DNA from: Anaerofilum faecale
GTDB lineage: Bacteria > Bacillota > Clostridia > Oscillospirales > Ruminococcaceae
Direction: 5' to 3'
Length of the DNA stretch: 53,604 bases
Assembly (NCBI GenBank): GCA_019114265.1
Contig: DXFV01000030.1
Location: 1-53,604 of the forward strand
The translations under genes were made by a program, and so were the position numbers. Below the pieces are notes generated by a model. That model searched no databases. It saw nothing but the letters and a program-made list of their open reading frames with translations, and was not told where the DNA came from. Positions 32,635-40,675 of this stretch are shown here, one piece after another (the stretch's first letter is position 1; every line of letters begins with the position of its first letter).

Positions 32635-34461
32635 GTGAAACATTGTTCCTATTCTCATCTGCAGCGCGCCCTGTGCGCCCATCCGCTGCGCACGGCAGCC
32701 GGCGCGGCGGCGGGCGGCGCGCTGCTGGGCCAGCTGCTCACCGAGATGGTGCGCCGCGACAGCCTGCGGGCGTCGGTGCTCTGGGCAGCGCAGAACCCGC
32801 CGGGCTTTTTCGTGGGCGCCGGGCTGCTGGCGCTGGCCATCGGCCTGCTCACGGTGCTGCTGCGCCGTCCCTGGGCGGCGCTGGGCGTGGTGTGGCTGGC
32901 GCTGCTTGCGGGCAGCTACGCCTCCTTTTATAAGCAGGCCTATCGCGGCGACCCCCTGCTCCCGGCCGACATCCTGCTGGCCGCCGACGCCGCGTCGGTG
33001 GCAAAGGGCATGTCCATCTGGCCCACCTGGCGGATGCTGGCCTTTGCGCTGGCCGCCGTCGCGGCGGTGGTGTTCCTGCGCCGGGTGCGGCTGGGTCCCT
33101 CCCGCTGGCCGCGCACGCTGGGCTGTGCCGCGGTGCTGGCCGGCGGGCTGTGGCTGTGGGGGCAGGTGTGGCTGCAAAGCGGCTTTTTTGCCTTCTTCCA
33201 GCCCTCTCCCGGCAATCCCGGCGCGCTGTACGACCGTGCCGGCTTCACCTGTTCCTTTGCCGTCTACCTGGGCCGGCTTTGCCCCCAAAAGCCGGACGGC
33301 TACACCTCCGCGGCCGGGCAGGCGGCGGTGGACGAGCTGGGCGACGCCCCCCAGACCGACAGCCGCCCCGACATCGTGGTGGTGATGATGGAGAGCTACT
33401 ACCACCTAAACAACTACCCCGGCCTCACCGGCTGCGAGGAGCTGACCCAAACCTACGACCGCCTGGCGAAGGAGGGCATCTCCGGCTATTATTACAGCGA
33501 CAAATATTCCGGCGGCACCGCCGACATGGAATTCGGCGCGCTCACCGGCTTTTCCACCAGCTTTTTGCCCGAAGGCGTGGTGCCGTACAGCCAGTATGTG
33601 GCGAAGGACGGCGATTTCTATGCCTATCCGCGCTATCTGCAAAGCCTCGGCTACCGCACCGTGGCCATCCATCCCTTTGAAGGCGGCATCTATTCCCGCA
33701 GCGAGGCCTACCCGAACATGGGCTTCGACACCTTCCTCGACCGCGACGACATGACCCACACCGGCCTCGCCGGCGCCTACATCGCGGACGAACAGGCCGC
33801 CGAGGAGCTGATCGACCAGTACGAGGCCGCCGCAAAGGACGGCCCGGTGTTCCTGCACATGGTGACGATGCAGAACCACATCCCCAACCTGCCGGGCGAG
33901 TACCCCGCCGCAGACCGGGTGGACGCCCGGCTGGACGGCATCCCCGACTACTACGAGCAGAGCCTGCAGAGCGTGGCCACCGGCCTGCGGGACGCCGACC
34001 GGATGATGGCGCAGATCACCGAGTATTTCAAGTCGGTGGACCGCGAGGTGATCGTGCTCTTTTTCGGCGACCACCAGACCGCCATCGGCCAGGAGGAGGG
34101 CATCGAGCTGCTGGACATCACCGGCCGGCTGGAGGGCCTGTCTGCCGCCGAGCGCTGGCAGGCCACCCACGCGGTTCCCTACCTGATGTGGTCGAACCGC
34201 GGCTGTGCGCAGGCCGGCGCCAGCGCGGGCAGCTTCCCGCCGTATCTGCTGCTGCCCAACTTCCTGCACGCCTTCCAGGCGCCCCGCACCGCCTGGTTCG
34301 AGTGGCTGTACAACAGCCAGTCCACCCTGAAGGGGATCAGCGGCAGCTATCTGCTCGACCCCCAGTCCCGCATCCAGACGGCCCCCTCCGAGCAGCAGCG
34401 CAGCCTTTTGGAGCGGCAGGCCACCCTGCAATACGCCCTGATGTTCGACGATGCGGCGTGA
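32635..34461 (+). CDS. LTA-synthase-like sulfatase-family membrane enzyme
   Basis: A 608-aa protein with five N-terminal membrane helices (to about residue 185) and an extracytoplasmic alkaline-phosphatase/sulfatase-fold domain. DIVVVMMESYYH supplies the metal-binding Glu, YSGGTADMEFGALTG the nucleophile Thr, and VLFFGDHQTAIG the Asp-His metal site. Such enzymes move glycerol phosphate from phosphatidylglycerol onto teichoic acid or periplasmic glycans. The product is unknown. The start is a GTG with only a poor ribosome site (GAGCG), so expression may be low or the start misjudged. Confidence 0.85.
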   Translation: MKHCSYSHLQRALCAHPLRTAAGAAAGGALLGQLLTEMVRRDSLRASVLWAAQNPPGFFVGAGLLALAIGLLTVLLRRPWAALGVVWLALLAGSYASFYKQAYRGDPLLPADILLAADAASVAKGMSIWPTWRMLAFALAAVAAVVFLRRVRLGPSRWPRTLGCAAVLAGGLWLWGQVWLQSGFFAFFQPSPGNPGALYDRAGFTCSFAVYLGRLCPQKPDGYTSAAGQAAVDELGDAPQTDSRPDIVVVMMESYYHLNNYPGLTGCEELTQTYDRLAKEGISGYYYSDKYSGGTADMEFGALTGFSTSFLPEGVVPYSQYVAKDGDFYAYPRYLQSLGYRTVAIHPFEGGIYSRSEAYPNMGFDTFLDRDDMTHTGLAGAYIADEQAAEELIDQYEAAAKDGPVFLHMVTMQNHIPNLPGEYPAADRVDARLDGIPDYYEQSLQSVATGLRDADRMMAQITEYFKSVDREVIVLFFGDHQTAIGQEEGIELLDITGRLEGLSAAERWQATHAVPYLMWSNRGCAQAGASAGSFPPYLLLPNFLHAFQAPRTAWFEWLYNSQSTLKGISGSYLLDPQSRIQTAPSEQQRSLLERQATLQYALMFDDAA

Positions 34462-34539
34462 TCATGTCCCATAGATGGGGCCGGTGCGTGCCGAATTGTG
34501 AATCTTTCGCTTTGTATGGTATATTTTTCCTGTCTGGTC

Positions 34540-34568
34540 TTGAAATTTTATCAATAAAAAGGTATAAT
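34540..34568 (+). promoter_or_regulatory. Consensus promoter of the HU gene
   Basis: TTGAAA, 17 bp, TATAAT. It leaves a leader of about 107 nt, in an AT-rich block at 34490-34600. Confidence 0.88.
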
Positions 34569-34681
34569 ATGAACGAATCAATGGCGATTTGCCCGCAAAA
34601 TTCTGGGTAAAAGAAACAAATGCCGGCATGGCGCGGCGCGCCGTTGCGTCAAGCCACAATCGCTTAGCAGGAGGGTTTCAT

Positions 34682-34963
34682 ATGACCAGGTCACAGCTCA
34701 TTACGAAGGTATCGGCAGATACCGGCCTGCCCGCCGCGCAGGTGGAGCAAGTGATGGACAGCATCTTCGACAACATCACCGACAACCTCAAACAGGGCGA
34801 GAAGGTCACCATTGCAGGGTTTGGCCGCTTTGAGATGCGCACCCGCAAGACCAAGGCCTTCACCAACCCCAAAACCAAAGTTTCCTCGCAGCTCGCACCC
34901 ACGGCGATCCCCGGCTTCAAGGCCAGCGGGATCCTGAAGGCAAAGCTGGGCTGCGAAGACTGA
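34682..34963 (+). CDS. HU-family DNA-binding protein, atypical arm
   Basis: A 93-aa DNABII protein (MTRSQLITKVSADTG; VTIAGFGRFEMRTRK; IPGFKASGILK). It compacts and bends DNA as a dimer. The beta-arm normally reads RxGRNPxTG; here it reads KAFTNPKTK, keeping the intercalating Pro but losing the preceding Gly-Arg. The start ATG at 34682 follows AGGAGGG; the frame extends upstream without a ribosome site. Strong promoter, and a terminator directly after. Confidence 0.93.
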   Translation: MTRSQLITKVSADTGLPAAQVEQVMDSIFDNITDNLKQGEKVTIAGFGRFEMRTRKTKAFTNPKTKVSSQLAPTAIPGFKASGILKAKLGCED

Positions 34964-34990
34964 CGCCGCCATCCATCCTTTGCTGTCCCC

Positions 34991-35022
34991 AGCGGGCCGG
35001 AGCCTCCGGCCCGCTGTTTTTT
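34991..35022 (+). terminator. Terminator of the HU gene
   Basis: AGCGGGCCGGA paired with TCCGGCCCGCT, then GTTTTTT. Confidence 0.95.
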
Positions 35023-35102
35023 GTGCTTTTTCCGGGGCATCCCCGGTACCATCAGTCCCTTTCACCGCCGCACATCCGGGCGGGCGCACTGCCTTTGCCG
35101 GA

Positions 35103-35143
35103 CTCGACCTCATCCGCCCCAAAGGCGACGGATGAGGGGGAAT
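35103..35143. repeat. Collapsed A/B chimeric repeat
   Basis: The outer end of module A (TCGACCTCATCCGCC) is joined directly to the outer end of module B (GGCGACGGATGAGGGG), with the CTTCCCC hairpins missing: a central deletion of the composite form. The shared flank (CATGCACAAATCCCCGC) follows at 35151-35167. Confidence 0.75.
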
Positions 35144-35219
35144 CTTCCGGCATGCACAAATCCCCGCAAAAGCGCCCCGCGGGATGCTGTTTTGTGTTTT
35201 CTTTCGGCGCAAAAAATGG

Positions 35220-35225
35220 TACAAT
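35220..35225 (+). promoter_or_regulatory. Extended -10 of the DEAD-box gene
   Basis: TACAAT preceded by TGG; no clear -35. It lies 45 bases before the ATG. Confidence 0.6.
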
Positions 35226-35270
35226 AATATTCGTATCGACCCAAAAGACTATACCAAAGGGAGAACCTCT

Positions 35271-36440
35271 ATGTTATACGAAGAACTGAACACCCTTCCC
35301 CAGATCCGGCAGGCCGCCGCCGCGATGGGCTTTGTCACCCTCACCGAGGTGCAGGAGAAGGCCATCCCGGTGATGCAGGCCGGGCGGGACATCATCGCCA
35401 AAGCCCCCACCGGCACCGGCAAGACCTGCGCCTTCGGCATCCCGCTGATCGAACGTGTGGACCCCGAAGCCAAAAACCCCGGCGCGGTGGTGCTGGCTCC
35501 CACCCGCGAGCTGGCCCAGCAGATCGCCCAGGACCTGCGCGACCTGGCGCGCTTTCTGCCCTATGTCCACGTCGTCTGCCTGTACGGCGGCGCGAACATG
35601 AACCGCCAGATCGAGCAGCTGAAAAAGGGCTGCCAGATCGTGGTGGCCACGCCCGGCCGCCTGATGGACCACATGGAGCGCCGCACCATCGACATCCGCA
35701 GCGTGCAGACGGTGGTGCTGGACGAGGCCGACGAGATGCTGGACATGGGCTTCTACAAAGACGTGCGCAAGATCATCGACCGCATGAAAGCCCGCAAGCA
35801 GCTGGCGATGTTCAGCGCCACCATCAGCCGCGAGGTGATGGACATCGGCTGGCTCTACCAGCGGGACGCCGAGGAGATCACGGTGCAGCCGGTGGAGGCC
35901 AGCGCGCCCAAGATCGCCCAGTACCAGCTGCACACCACCGGCCGCAACAAGCTGGCCGACCTCACCGACATCATCCTGAAAAAGGGCTACAAGCGCGTGA
36001 TGGTGTTCTGCAACACCAAATACAACACCGCCATGCTCACCAACCAGCTGGTGCGGCTGGGCTTTGTGGCCGACTGCCTGCACGGCGATCTGTCCCAGGC
36101 CGACCGCAACAGGATCATGGCCAGCTTCCGCGAGGGCAAGCTGGCGGTGCTGGTGGCCACCGACGTGGCCGCCCGCGGCATCGACGTGGACGACGTGGAC
36201 GCCGTTTTCAACTACGACCTGCCCCCTTCCAACGAATACTACACCCACCGCATCGGCCGCACCGGGCGCGCCGGGCGCGAGGGCGTGGCCTACATCCTCT
36301 ACACCGACGAGGACAAAAAGCGCCTGGACGAGATGCTGCGCCTCACCCGCAACACCGCCGTGCCGGTACACTGGGAGAACGGCGAGCTGGTGGAGGAGGC
36401 CGTGCAGAAGCGCGATTTCCAGATCCGCCAATATTTCTAA
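35271..36440 (+). CDS. DEAD-box ATP-dependent RNA helicase
   Basis: A 389-aa helicase, close to the minimal core length. Q-motif region (GFVTLTEVQEKAIP), motif I APTGTGKT, PTRELAQQ, TPGRLMDH, DEAD in VLDEADEMLDMGF, SAT, ARGIDVDDVDAV and HRIGRTGR are intact. There is no basic C-terminal tail or RNA-recognition domain, unlike CsdA/CshA. Likely roles are RNA remodelling in ribosome assembly or mRNA decay. Ribosome site AAAGGGAGA. Confidence 0.93.
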   Translation: MLYEELNTLPQIRQAAAAMGFVTLTEVQEKAIPVMQAGRDIIAKAPTGTGKTCAFGIPLIERVDPEAKNPGAVVLAPTRELAQQIAQDLRDLARFLPYVHVVCLYGGANMNRQIEQLKKGCQIVVATPGRLMDHMERRTIDIRSVQTVVLDEADEMLDMGFYKDVRKIIDRMKARKQLAMFSATISREVMDIGWLYQRDAEEITVQPVEASAPKIAQYQLHTTGRNKLADLTDIILKKGYKRVMVFCNTKYNTAMLTNQLVRLGFVADCLHGDLSQADRNRIMASFREGKLAVLVATDVAARGIDVDDVDAVFNYDLPPSNEYYTHRIGRTGRAGREGVAYILYTDEDKKRLDEMLRLTRNTAVPVHWENGELVEEAVQKRDFQIRQYF

Positions 36441-36496
36441 CCCTGCGCCGCCGGCCGCACAGCGTTTTGGTCCGGCGGCCGATCGAGGACGCGAAC

Positions 36497-36949
36497 ATGA
36501 AAGAGTACACTTATATCACCCTGCGGCAGGCGCCGGAATGGAAAGAGGCCGCCGCCGCATGGTTTCACGACAAATGGCAGGTGCCGCAGGAGGCCTACCT
36601 CGCCTGTATGGACGCCTACCTCCGCAAAGAGACGGAATACGGCTGGTATCTCTGCCTGGACGGGGGGCGTATCGTGGGCGGTCTGGGCGTGATCGACAAC
36701 GATTTCCACAACAGGAAAGACCTTGCGCCCAATGTGTGCGCGGTGTACACGGAAGAGGAATACCGCTGCCGGGGGATCGCCGGGCGCTTGCTGGACATCG
36801 TTGTGAAGGATATGAAGTCCAAAGGGATCAGCCCCCTCTATCTCATCACCGACCACACCGGTTTCTACGAGAGATACGGCTGGGAATTCCTGTGCATGGT
36901 GCAGGGGGATGGGGAACCCGCGATGGCCAGAATGTATCTCCACAAATAG
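36497..36949 (+). CDS. GNAT-family N-acetyltransferase
   Basis: A 150-aa acetyltransferase. LCLDGGRIVGGLGVIDND is the central strand pair, and VYTEEEYRCRGIAGRLLD holds the acetyl-CoA loop (RCRGIAG, the R/Q-x-x-G-x-G/A motif). LITDHTGFYERYGWEFL is the typical end. Substrate unknown. I place the start at 36497 behind GAGGAC. Confidence 0.85.
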   Translation: MKEYTYITLRQAPEWKEAAAAWFHDKWQVPQEAYLACMDAYLRKETEYGWYLCLDGGRIVGGLGVIDNDFHNRKDLAPNVCAVYTEEEYRCRGIAGRLLDIVVKDMKSKGISPLYLITDHTGFYERYGWEFLCMVQGDGEPAMARMYLHK

Positions 36950-36988
36950 GCCGGCAAACGCCGATGCACAAACGACCGAGGAGACCAG

Positions 36989-37576
36989 ATGAACACACCT
37001 GCATTCAAAACCGAGCGCCTGCTGCTGCGGGCATTTACGGAACAGGATCTGGAAGCGCTGTTCCGTATCCTGCAGGACGAGGACGTCAACCGATTTTTGC
37101 CGTGGTACCCCGTGAAAACCAGGGAAGAGACCCGGCGGTTTTACGAGGAGCGGTACGCTGCAGCCGATTCCCGGACGCACGGGTACGCCTATGCGATCTG
37201 CCTGAAAGCGGACAACGAGCCGATCGGCTACATCCACGTGGACGGGGAAGAGCCCCACGATCTCGGCTATGGACTCCGCAAGGAGTTCTGGCATCAGGGA
37301 ATCGTCACCGAAGCGTGCAGGGCGGTCATCGCGCAGCTGAAACGGGACGGCCTGCCGTATATCACGGCAACCCACGACAGGAACAACCCCAGAAGCGGCG
37401 GGGTGATGCGAAATGTGGGGATGAAGTACCAGTATTCATACAAGGAGCAATGGCAGCCCAAAAACATCCCGGTCCTTTTTCGGCTCTACCAGCTGAACCT
37501 GGACGGCGAGGAAAGCCGGGTGTACAAAAAATACTGGGATACTTCCGCTGTGCATTTTGTGGAGCCGGACCTGTAA
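36989..37576 (+). CDS. GNAT-family acetyltransferase, RimJ/RimL-like
   Basis: A 195-aa protein starting with the RimJ/L-type FKTERLLLRAFTEQDLEALF. The acetyl-CoA loop is GLRKEFWHQGIVTEA. PRSGGVMRNVGMKYQYSYKE, near the C-terminus, is the second subfamily mark (NxxSxxxxxKxGF-like). Probable acetylation of an amino group on a protein or small molecule. It starts 39 bases after another acetyltransferase gene, probably in the same transcript. Confidence 0.87.
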   Translation: MNTPAFKTERLLLRAFTEQDLEALFRILQDEDVNRFLPWYPVKTREETRRFYEERYAAADSRTHGYAYAICLKADNEPIGYIHVDGEEPHDLGYGLRKEFWHQGIVTEACRAVIAQLKRDGLPYITATHDRNNPRSGGVMRNVGMKYQYSYKEQWQPKNIPVLFRLYQLNLDGEESRVYKKYWDTSAVHFVEPDL

Positions 37577-37611
37577 ACCGCTTCGGGAAGGGCGGGCTTG
37601 TGGCACCGAAC

Positions 37612-37663
37612 GCCTTCCCCGGGCAGGGGAAGGTGCCCCCGCAAGGGGGCGGATGAGGTCGAG
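37612..37663. repeat. Module A repeat, reverse orientation
   Basis: GCCTTCCCC/GGGGAAGG, a CCCCC-GCAA-GGGGG stem, then GGATGAGGTCGA. It lies between the acetyltransferase gene and its terminator. Confidence 0.85.
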
Positions 37664-37705
37664 GCCCTCCCTGCCGCGCAAAGGAACCGCTTGATGAACA
37701 GCCTG

Positions 37706-37742
37706 AAACTCCCGGCGCCTTGGGAAAGGCGCCGGGAGTTTT
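37706..37742 (+). terminator. Bidirectional terminator between acetyltransferase and radical SAM genes
   Basis: AAACTCCCGGCGCCTT (37706-37721) pairs perfectly with AAGGCGCCGGGAGTTT, with T on both exits. It serves two convergent units. Confidence 0.9.
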
Positions 37743-37809
37743 GTGTGGACGGCAGGGCGGCGATGACCCTGCATCCTCCGGATGCACTGCGCACAAAGCG
37801 GCTGCGCCG

Positions 37810-38916
37810 TTATTCCTCCAAATCGTCTGCATACTGCCGCAGCAGGCGCTCCAGCCCGGCGGCATAGCGGCACAGGTAGCCGGGCTTTCCGTCATAGCGG
37901 CCTGTTTCCAGCCAGGCGCTGCCCACGCAGGTGCGGCAGAGCGGGCGCAGACGGCAGACGGTGCAGCCGGGATGCAGCCGGAACGCTTTGCAGCCGGCAG
38001 ACACCTGCTTCCACGCCTGTGCAAAGCCCACCTCAAACACCGGCACCGAGGGTTCTTCCAGCGTCACACACGGGCGCATCTGCCCCTGCCAGTTCACCGC
38101 AAAGGAGCAACTCCCCGCCATGCAGGTGATGCCGTCCGGATATTGGGCCGCGGCGTCTGTCTGCTGCAGTTTCCCGCGCACATAGTCGGCCAGAAATTCG
38201 GCCGGTATCTCCTGCCGGATCACGGTCCACTGCGCCTGTGCGGCCTGCTCCGGTTCCAGCCGTGCCTGCTGCGCAAAGGGCAGACCGCGCTCGTGCAGAC
38301 CGGGCAGCATATAGGTGTCGGGCGTGACCGGCGCGCCCAGTTCCCGGCCGATGCGGTACAGCTCCTCCAGATCGCGCAGATTGTCGCGGGTGACGCTGGC
38401 ACTGATCTTCACATCCACCCCCTGCTCCTTCAGCAGCCGGATGGCGCGCAGGGTCTTTGCGAAGCCGCCGGGATACTGGCACAGCGAGGCATAAGTATCC
38501 TCGTTTGCGCCGTAGAGGGTGATGTTCACCCGGCGCGGCTTGCAGCCGCCGAAAAACCGCGCCCAGTCCTCGTCGAGAAGGGTGCCGTTGGTGTTGATGG
38601 TGAGGATCATGCCCATCTCTTTGAGCGTGCGAAACAGGCGGCGGAAGTTGGGAAAGAGCAGCGGTTCTCCGCCGGTGAGCAGCAGGAACAGCACCCCGGC
38701 GTCCCGCATCTGCTCGGCCAGCTGCAGCCATTCGTCGGCGGTGCGCAGACGGCCGCGCTGCTCCATCTCCTCGCGGCTGAGGCGGATATAGCACATGCTG
38801 CAGTTCATGTTGCACAGCGGCAGCAGCTCGAGGCTGCCGTTCAGCGGAAGGCCCAGCTGTGCGGCGCGGGAAAGCATCCGGCGCTCGAGGGTGGTTTCAA
38901 ACGGAATCTGGTGCAT
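37810..38916 (-). CDS. Radical SAM/SPASM protein, probable peptide maturase
   Basis: A 368-aa enzyme. The radical SAM cluster motif is Cys35-Cys39-Cys42 (LCNMNCSMCY), followed by LLTGGEPLL. The C-terminal third is a SPASM domain rich in Cys (CMAGSC, PGCTVCRLRPLCRTC) that binds auxiliary iron-sulfur clusters. Such enzymes install thioether or carbon-carbon links in ribosomal peptides. The PqqD-like and candidate precursor genes lie just upstream on the same strand. The ribosome site AAAAGGAG is ten bases before the ATG. Substrate unproven. Confidence 0.88.
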   Translation of the reverse strand: MHQIPFETTLERRMLSRAAQLGLPLNGSLELLPLCNMNCSMCYIRLSREEMEQRGRLRTADEWLQLAEQMRDAGVLFLLLTGGEPLLFPNFRRLFRTLKEMGMILTINTNGTLLDEDWARFFGGCKPRRVNITLYGANEDTYASLCQYPGGFAKTLRAIRLLKEQGVDVKISASVTRDNLRDLEELYRIGRELGAPVTPDTYMLPGLHERGLPFAQQARLEPEQAAQAQWTVIRQEIPAEFLADYVRGKLQQTDAAAQYPDGITCMAGSCSFAVNWQGQMRPCVTLEEPSVPVFEVGFAQAWKQVSAGCKAFRLHPGCTVCRLRPLCRTCVGSAWLETGRYDGKPGYLCRYAAGLERLLRQYADDLEE

Positions 38917-38947
38917 AGGCGGCTCCTTTTATACAATGTGGACAGAA

Positions 38948-38980
38948 AGAGGGCGCGGCGGCAACGCCGCCGCGCCCTCT
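38948..38980 (-). terminator. Intercistronic hairpin between precursor and radical SAM genes
   Basis: A 15-bp perfect stem (38948-38962 with 38966-38980) and a 3-nt loop, with a weak minus-strand T tract (TTTCTGT). It may act as a partial terminator or 3' stabiliser, giving more precursor than enzyme mRNA. Confidence 0.65.
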
Positions 38981-39013
38981 GCGCATGGTACGGTATGAAA
39001 TTATGGGGAAAGA

Positions 39014-39436
39014 TCAGGAGCGGTTGGGGTGGTCGGGATCTGTACCGAAAACCTTTCCCTGATGGTGATAGGTTGTACCGAGATATTTTGTAGTCCAATA
39101 AATGGTAGGATTCTTGTCAGGGTGTATATCGCTCGGATGTATCGGCAGAGCATAGTTTCCATCGGAATAAAGACTACACGTAGGGTCATAAAAAGCTTTT
39201 GTTTCGACCATCTCGTCAATGATGCCGTCATTGTTAGTATCACGCAGCACCTGATGCGACGAAACGCCACAATCGTTAGGATCATGGTAAGGCTTTATCT
39301 GCCACCACTCATGATTGTCTTGTTCCCACTGATTTGCTACACCTGTATCGCATCCAACAGCCCAGCAAGCGGCCACATACTCGTTTGCCTCAAACTTCTG
39401 CACCTCAACCCGAGGCGCAACCCATTTCTTTTTCAT
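39014..39436 (-). CDS. Candidate RiPP precursor / modified-peptide substrate
   Basis: A 140-aa protein with a leader-like start MKKKWVAPRVEVQKFEANEY followed by VAACWAVGCDTG. Cysteines are at 24, 29, 56 and 87. Residues 66-75 (DTNNDGIIDE) form an EF-hand/dockerin-like calcium loop. The C-terminal half is rich in His, Tyr, Asp and Pro. There is no recognisable catalytic domain. It lies between a PqqD-like recognition protein (two bases after its stop) and a radical SAM/SPASM gene, the classic arrangement. A KxW-x-P...F-x-ANEYVAAC start is, as I recall, common to small proteins in Clostridia. Function inferred from context. Lower GC than its neighbours. Confidence 0.65.
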   Translation of the reverse strand: MKKKWVAPRVEVQKFEANEYVAACWAVGCDTGVANQWEQDNHEWWQIKPYHDPNDCGVSSHQVLRDTNNDGIIDEMVETKAFYDPTCSLYSDGNYALPIHPSDIHPDKNPTIYWTTKYLGTTYHHQGKVFGTDPDHPNRS

Positions 39437-39438
39437 TG

Positions 39439-39852
39439 TCAGATAACCTCCTCCAAAATCTGCATCTGTAAAGATTCCATCACAAACATTTCCACGTCCT
39501 GCCGGATTTTCTCCGGCGGGCCGTCGAACTCTTCCAGCGCCCGCACCACAGCATCCTGTTTCGTGCAGGGCGTTTGGAACGCATTCCACAAAAATGCCGC
39601 CGCTTCGTTTGGGCTCATCACCGTGTTGGCAAAGGCGCCGGCCTGTGCGCTCACAGGGACGATGGTGCATTCCCCGGCGATCTGCCGCAGCACATACCCC
39701 TCCCGGATGCGGTATTTCTTCTTTTCTTCGGCAAACCCGCTTTTTTCCAGATAAGCGGCCAGTTCCGCGTCGGACAGCTCTGCCAGGTCTTTGCTGCACA
39801 GCCCGCCTGTATGCCGGACAAAATGCGATTCCGGTTTGACGAACGCTTTCAC
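39439..39852 (-). CDS. PqqD-like RiPP recognition protein
   Basis: A 137-aa protein starting with GTG behind GGGAGGTGG. The last 90 residues match a PqqD/RiPP recognition element: YRIREGYVLRQIAGECTIVPV, the MSPNEAAAFLWNAFQ helix, then the winged-helix end (VVRALEEFDGPPEKIRQDVEMFV). The first 45 residues are extra. It would bind the leader of the precursor encoded next and present it to the radical SAM enzyme. Confidence 0.82.
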   Translation of the reverse strand: MKAFVKPESHFVRHTGGLCSKDLAELSDAELAAYLEKSGFAEEKKKYRIREGYVLRQIAGECTIVPVSAQAGAFANTVMSPNEAAAFLWNAFQTPCTKQDAVVRALEEFDGPPEKIRQDVEMFVMESLQMQILEEVI

Positions 39853-39950
39853 GCAGCCACCTCCCCTCTCGAAAGCAGATAAAGCCGCGATGTCAAATCG
39901 TACACCTTTTGAAAACCGGCCACAGGAGCCGACAAAGCCTTTTTGTGCAA
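39849..39950 (-). CDS. Possible 33-codon small ORF before the PqqD-like gene
   Basis: An in-frame TTG at 39950 opens a 33-aa peptide (ending YDLTSRLYLLSRGEVAA) whose TGA overlaps the GTG of the next gene as GTGA, the pattern of coupled genes. The ribosome site before the TTG is poor. It could be a leader peptide, a small protein or chance. Confidence 0.3.
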   Translation of the reverse strand: MHKKALSAPVAGFQKVYDLTSRLYLLSRGEVAA

Positions 39951-40005
39951 ATCAAAAAGACGGAAAAGCCCGAAAAATCCCTTGCAATCTATGTATGGTT
40001 CGTAT

Positions 40006-40034
40006 ATAATAGAGAATATAAAGTCAGCTGTCAA
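40006..40034 (-). promoter_or_regulatory. Consensus promoter of the RiPP-type operon
   Basis: Minus strand: TTGACA (40034-40029), 17 bp, TATTAT (40011-40006), overlapping the end of the recombinase gene. On the opposite strand TTGCAA (39982-39987), 17 bp, TATAAT (40005-40010) forms another good promoter facing into the recombinase gene in antisense. Confidence 0.8.
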
Positions 40035-40675
40035 AAGGTGTAGGTTTTGATAGCCGGCTTTTTTCTTTTCTCATCCTGTTCCTGCCGGTACCGCCGCAGG
40101 CGTCTGTAGAACGTTGCCTCGCTCACACTGCATTCCTGAAGCGCCTGCTGCAGGGTGATCCGCTTTTCTTCCCATGCCTGCACGATCTGTTCATACTGTG
40201 TGGGCATCTCGATCTCCGGCCGGCCAAATCGCACGCCCCGCGCTTTGGCCGCCGCGATCCCCTCCGCCTGCCGCTGGCGGATGTTCGCGCGTTCGTTCTC
40301 CGCCACAAAGGACAGCACCTGCAGCACAATGTCGCTCAGGAATGTGCCCATCAGGTCCTTGCCGCGGCGGGTGTCCAGAAGCGGCATGTCGAGCACCACG
40401 ATGTCGATCCCCTTTTCTTTGGTCAGCAGTCTCCACTGTTCCAGGATCTCGGCGTAGTTCCGGCCCAGCCTGTCGATGCTTTTGATATACAGAAGGTCCT
40501 CTTTTTTCAATTGGCGCACCATCCGCCGGTATTGCGGCCGTTCAAAGTCTTTGCCGGACCGCTTATCCACAAAGATGTTTTGCCGGCGGATGCACAGCTG
40601 CTGCATCGCCAAAAGCTGCCGGTCCTCGTTTTGTTCGCTGGTGCTCACACGCACATAGCCATATACATTGCCCAT
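40031..40675 (-). CDS. Serine recombinase (resolvase/invertase family)
   Basis: A 214-aa small serine recombinase. The catalytic domain begins YGYVRVSTSEQNEDRQ with nucleophile Ser11. IKSIDRLGRNYAEILEQW and FVAENERANIRQRQAEGI (the E-helix) follow. The C-terminal helix-turn-helix (ITLQQALQECSVSEATFYRRLRRY) binds the recombination site. This size and layout fit transposon resolvases and DNA invertases. No transposase or inverted-repeat switch is seen nearby. Moderate GC and its place beside the RiPP-type genes suggest a mobile island. Confidence 0.9.
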   Translation of the reverse strand: MGNVYGYVRVSTSEQNEDRQLLAMQQLCIRRQNIFVDKRSGKDFERPQYRRMVRQLKKEDLLYIKSIDRLGRNYAEILEQWRLLTKEKGIDIVVLDMPLLDTRRGKDLMGTFLSDIVLQVLSFVAENERANIRQRQAEGIAAAKARGVRFGRPEIEMPTQYEQIVQAWEEKRITLQQALQECSVSEATFYRRLRRYRQEQDEKRKKPAIKTYTF

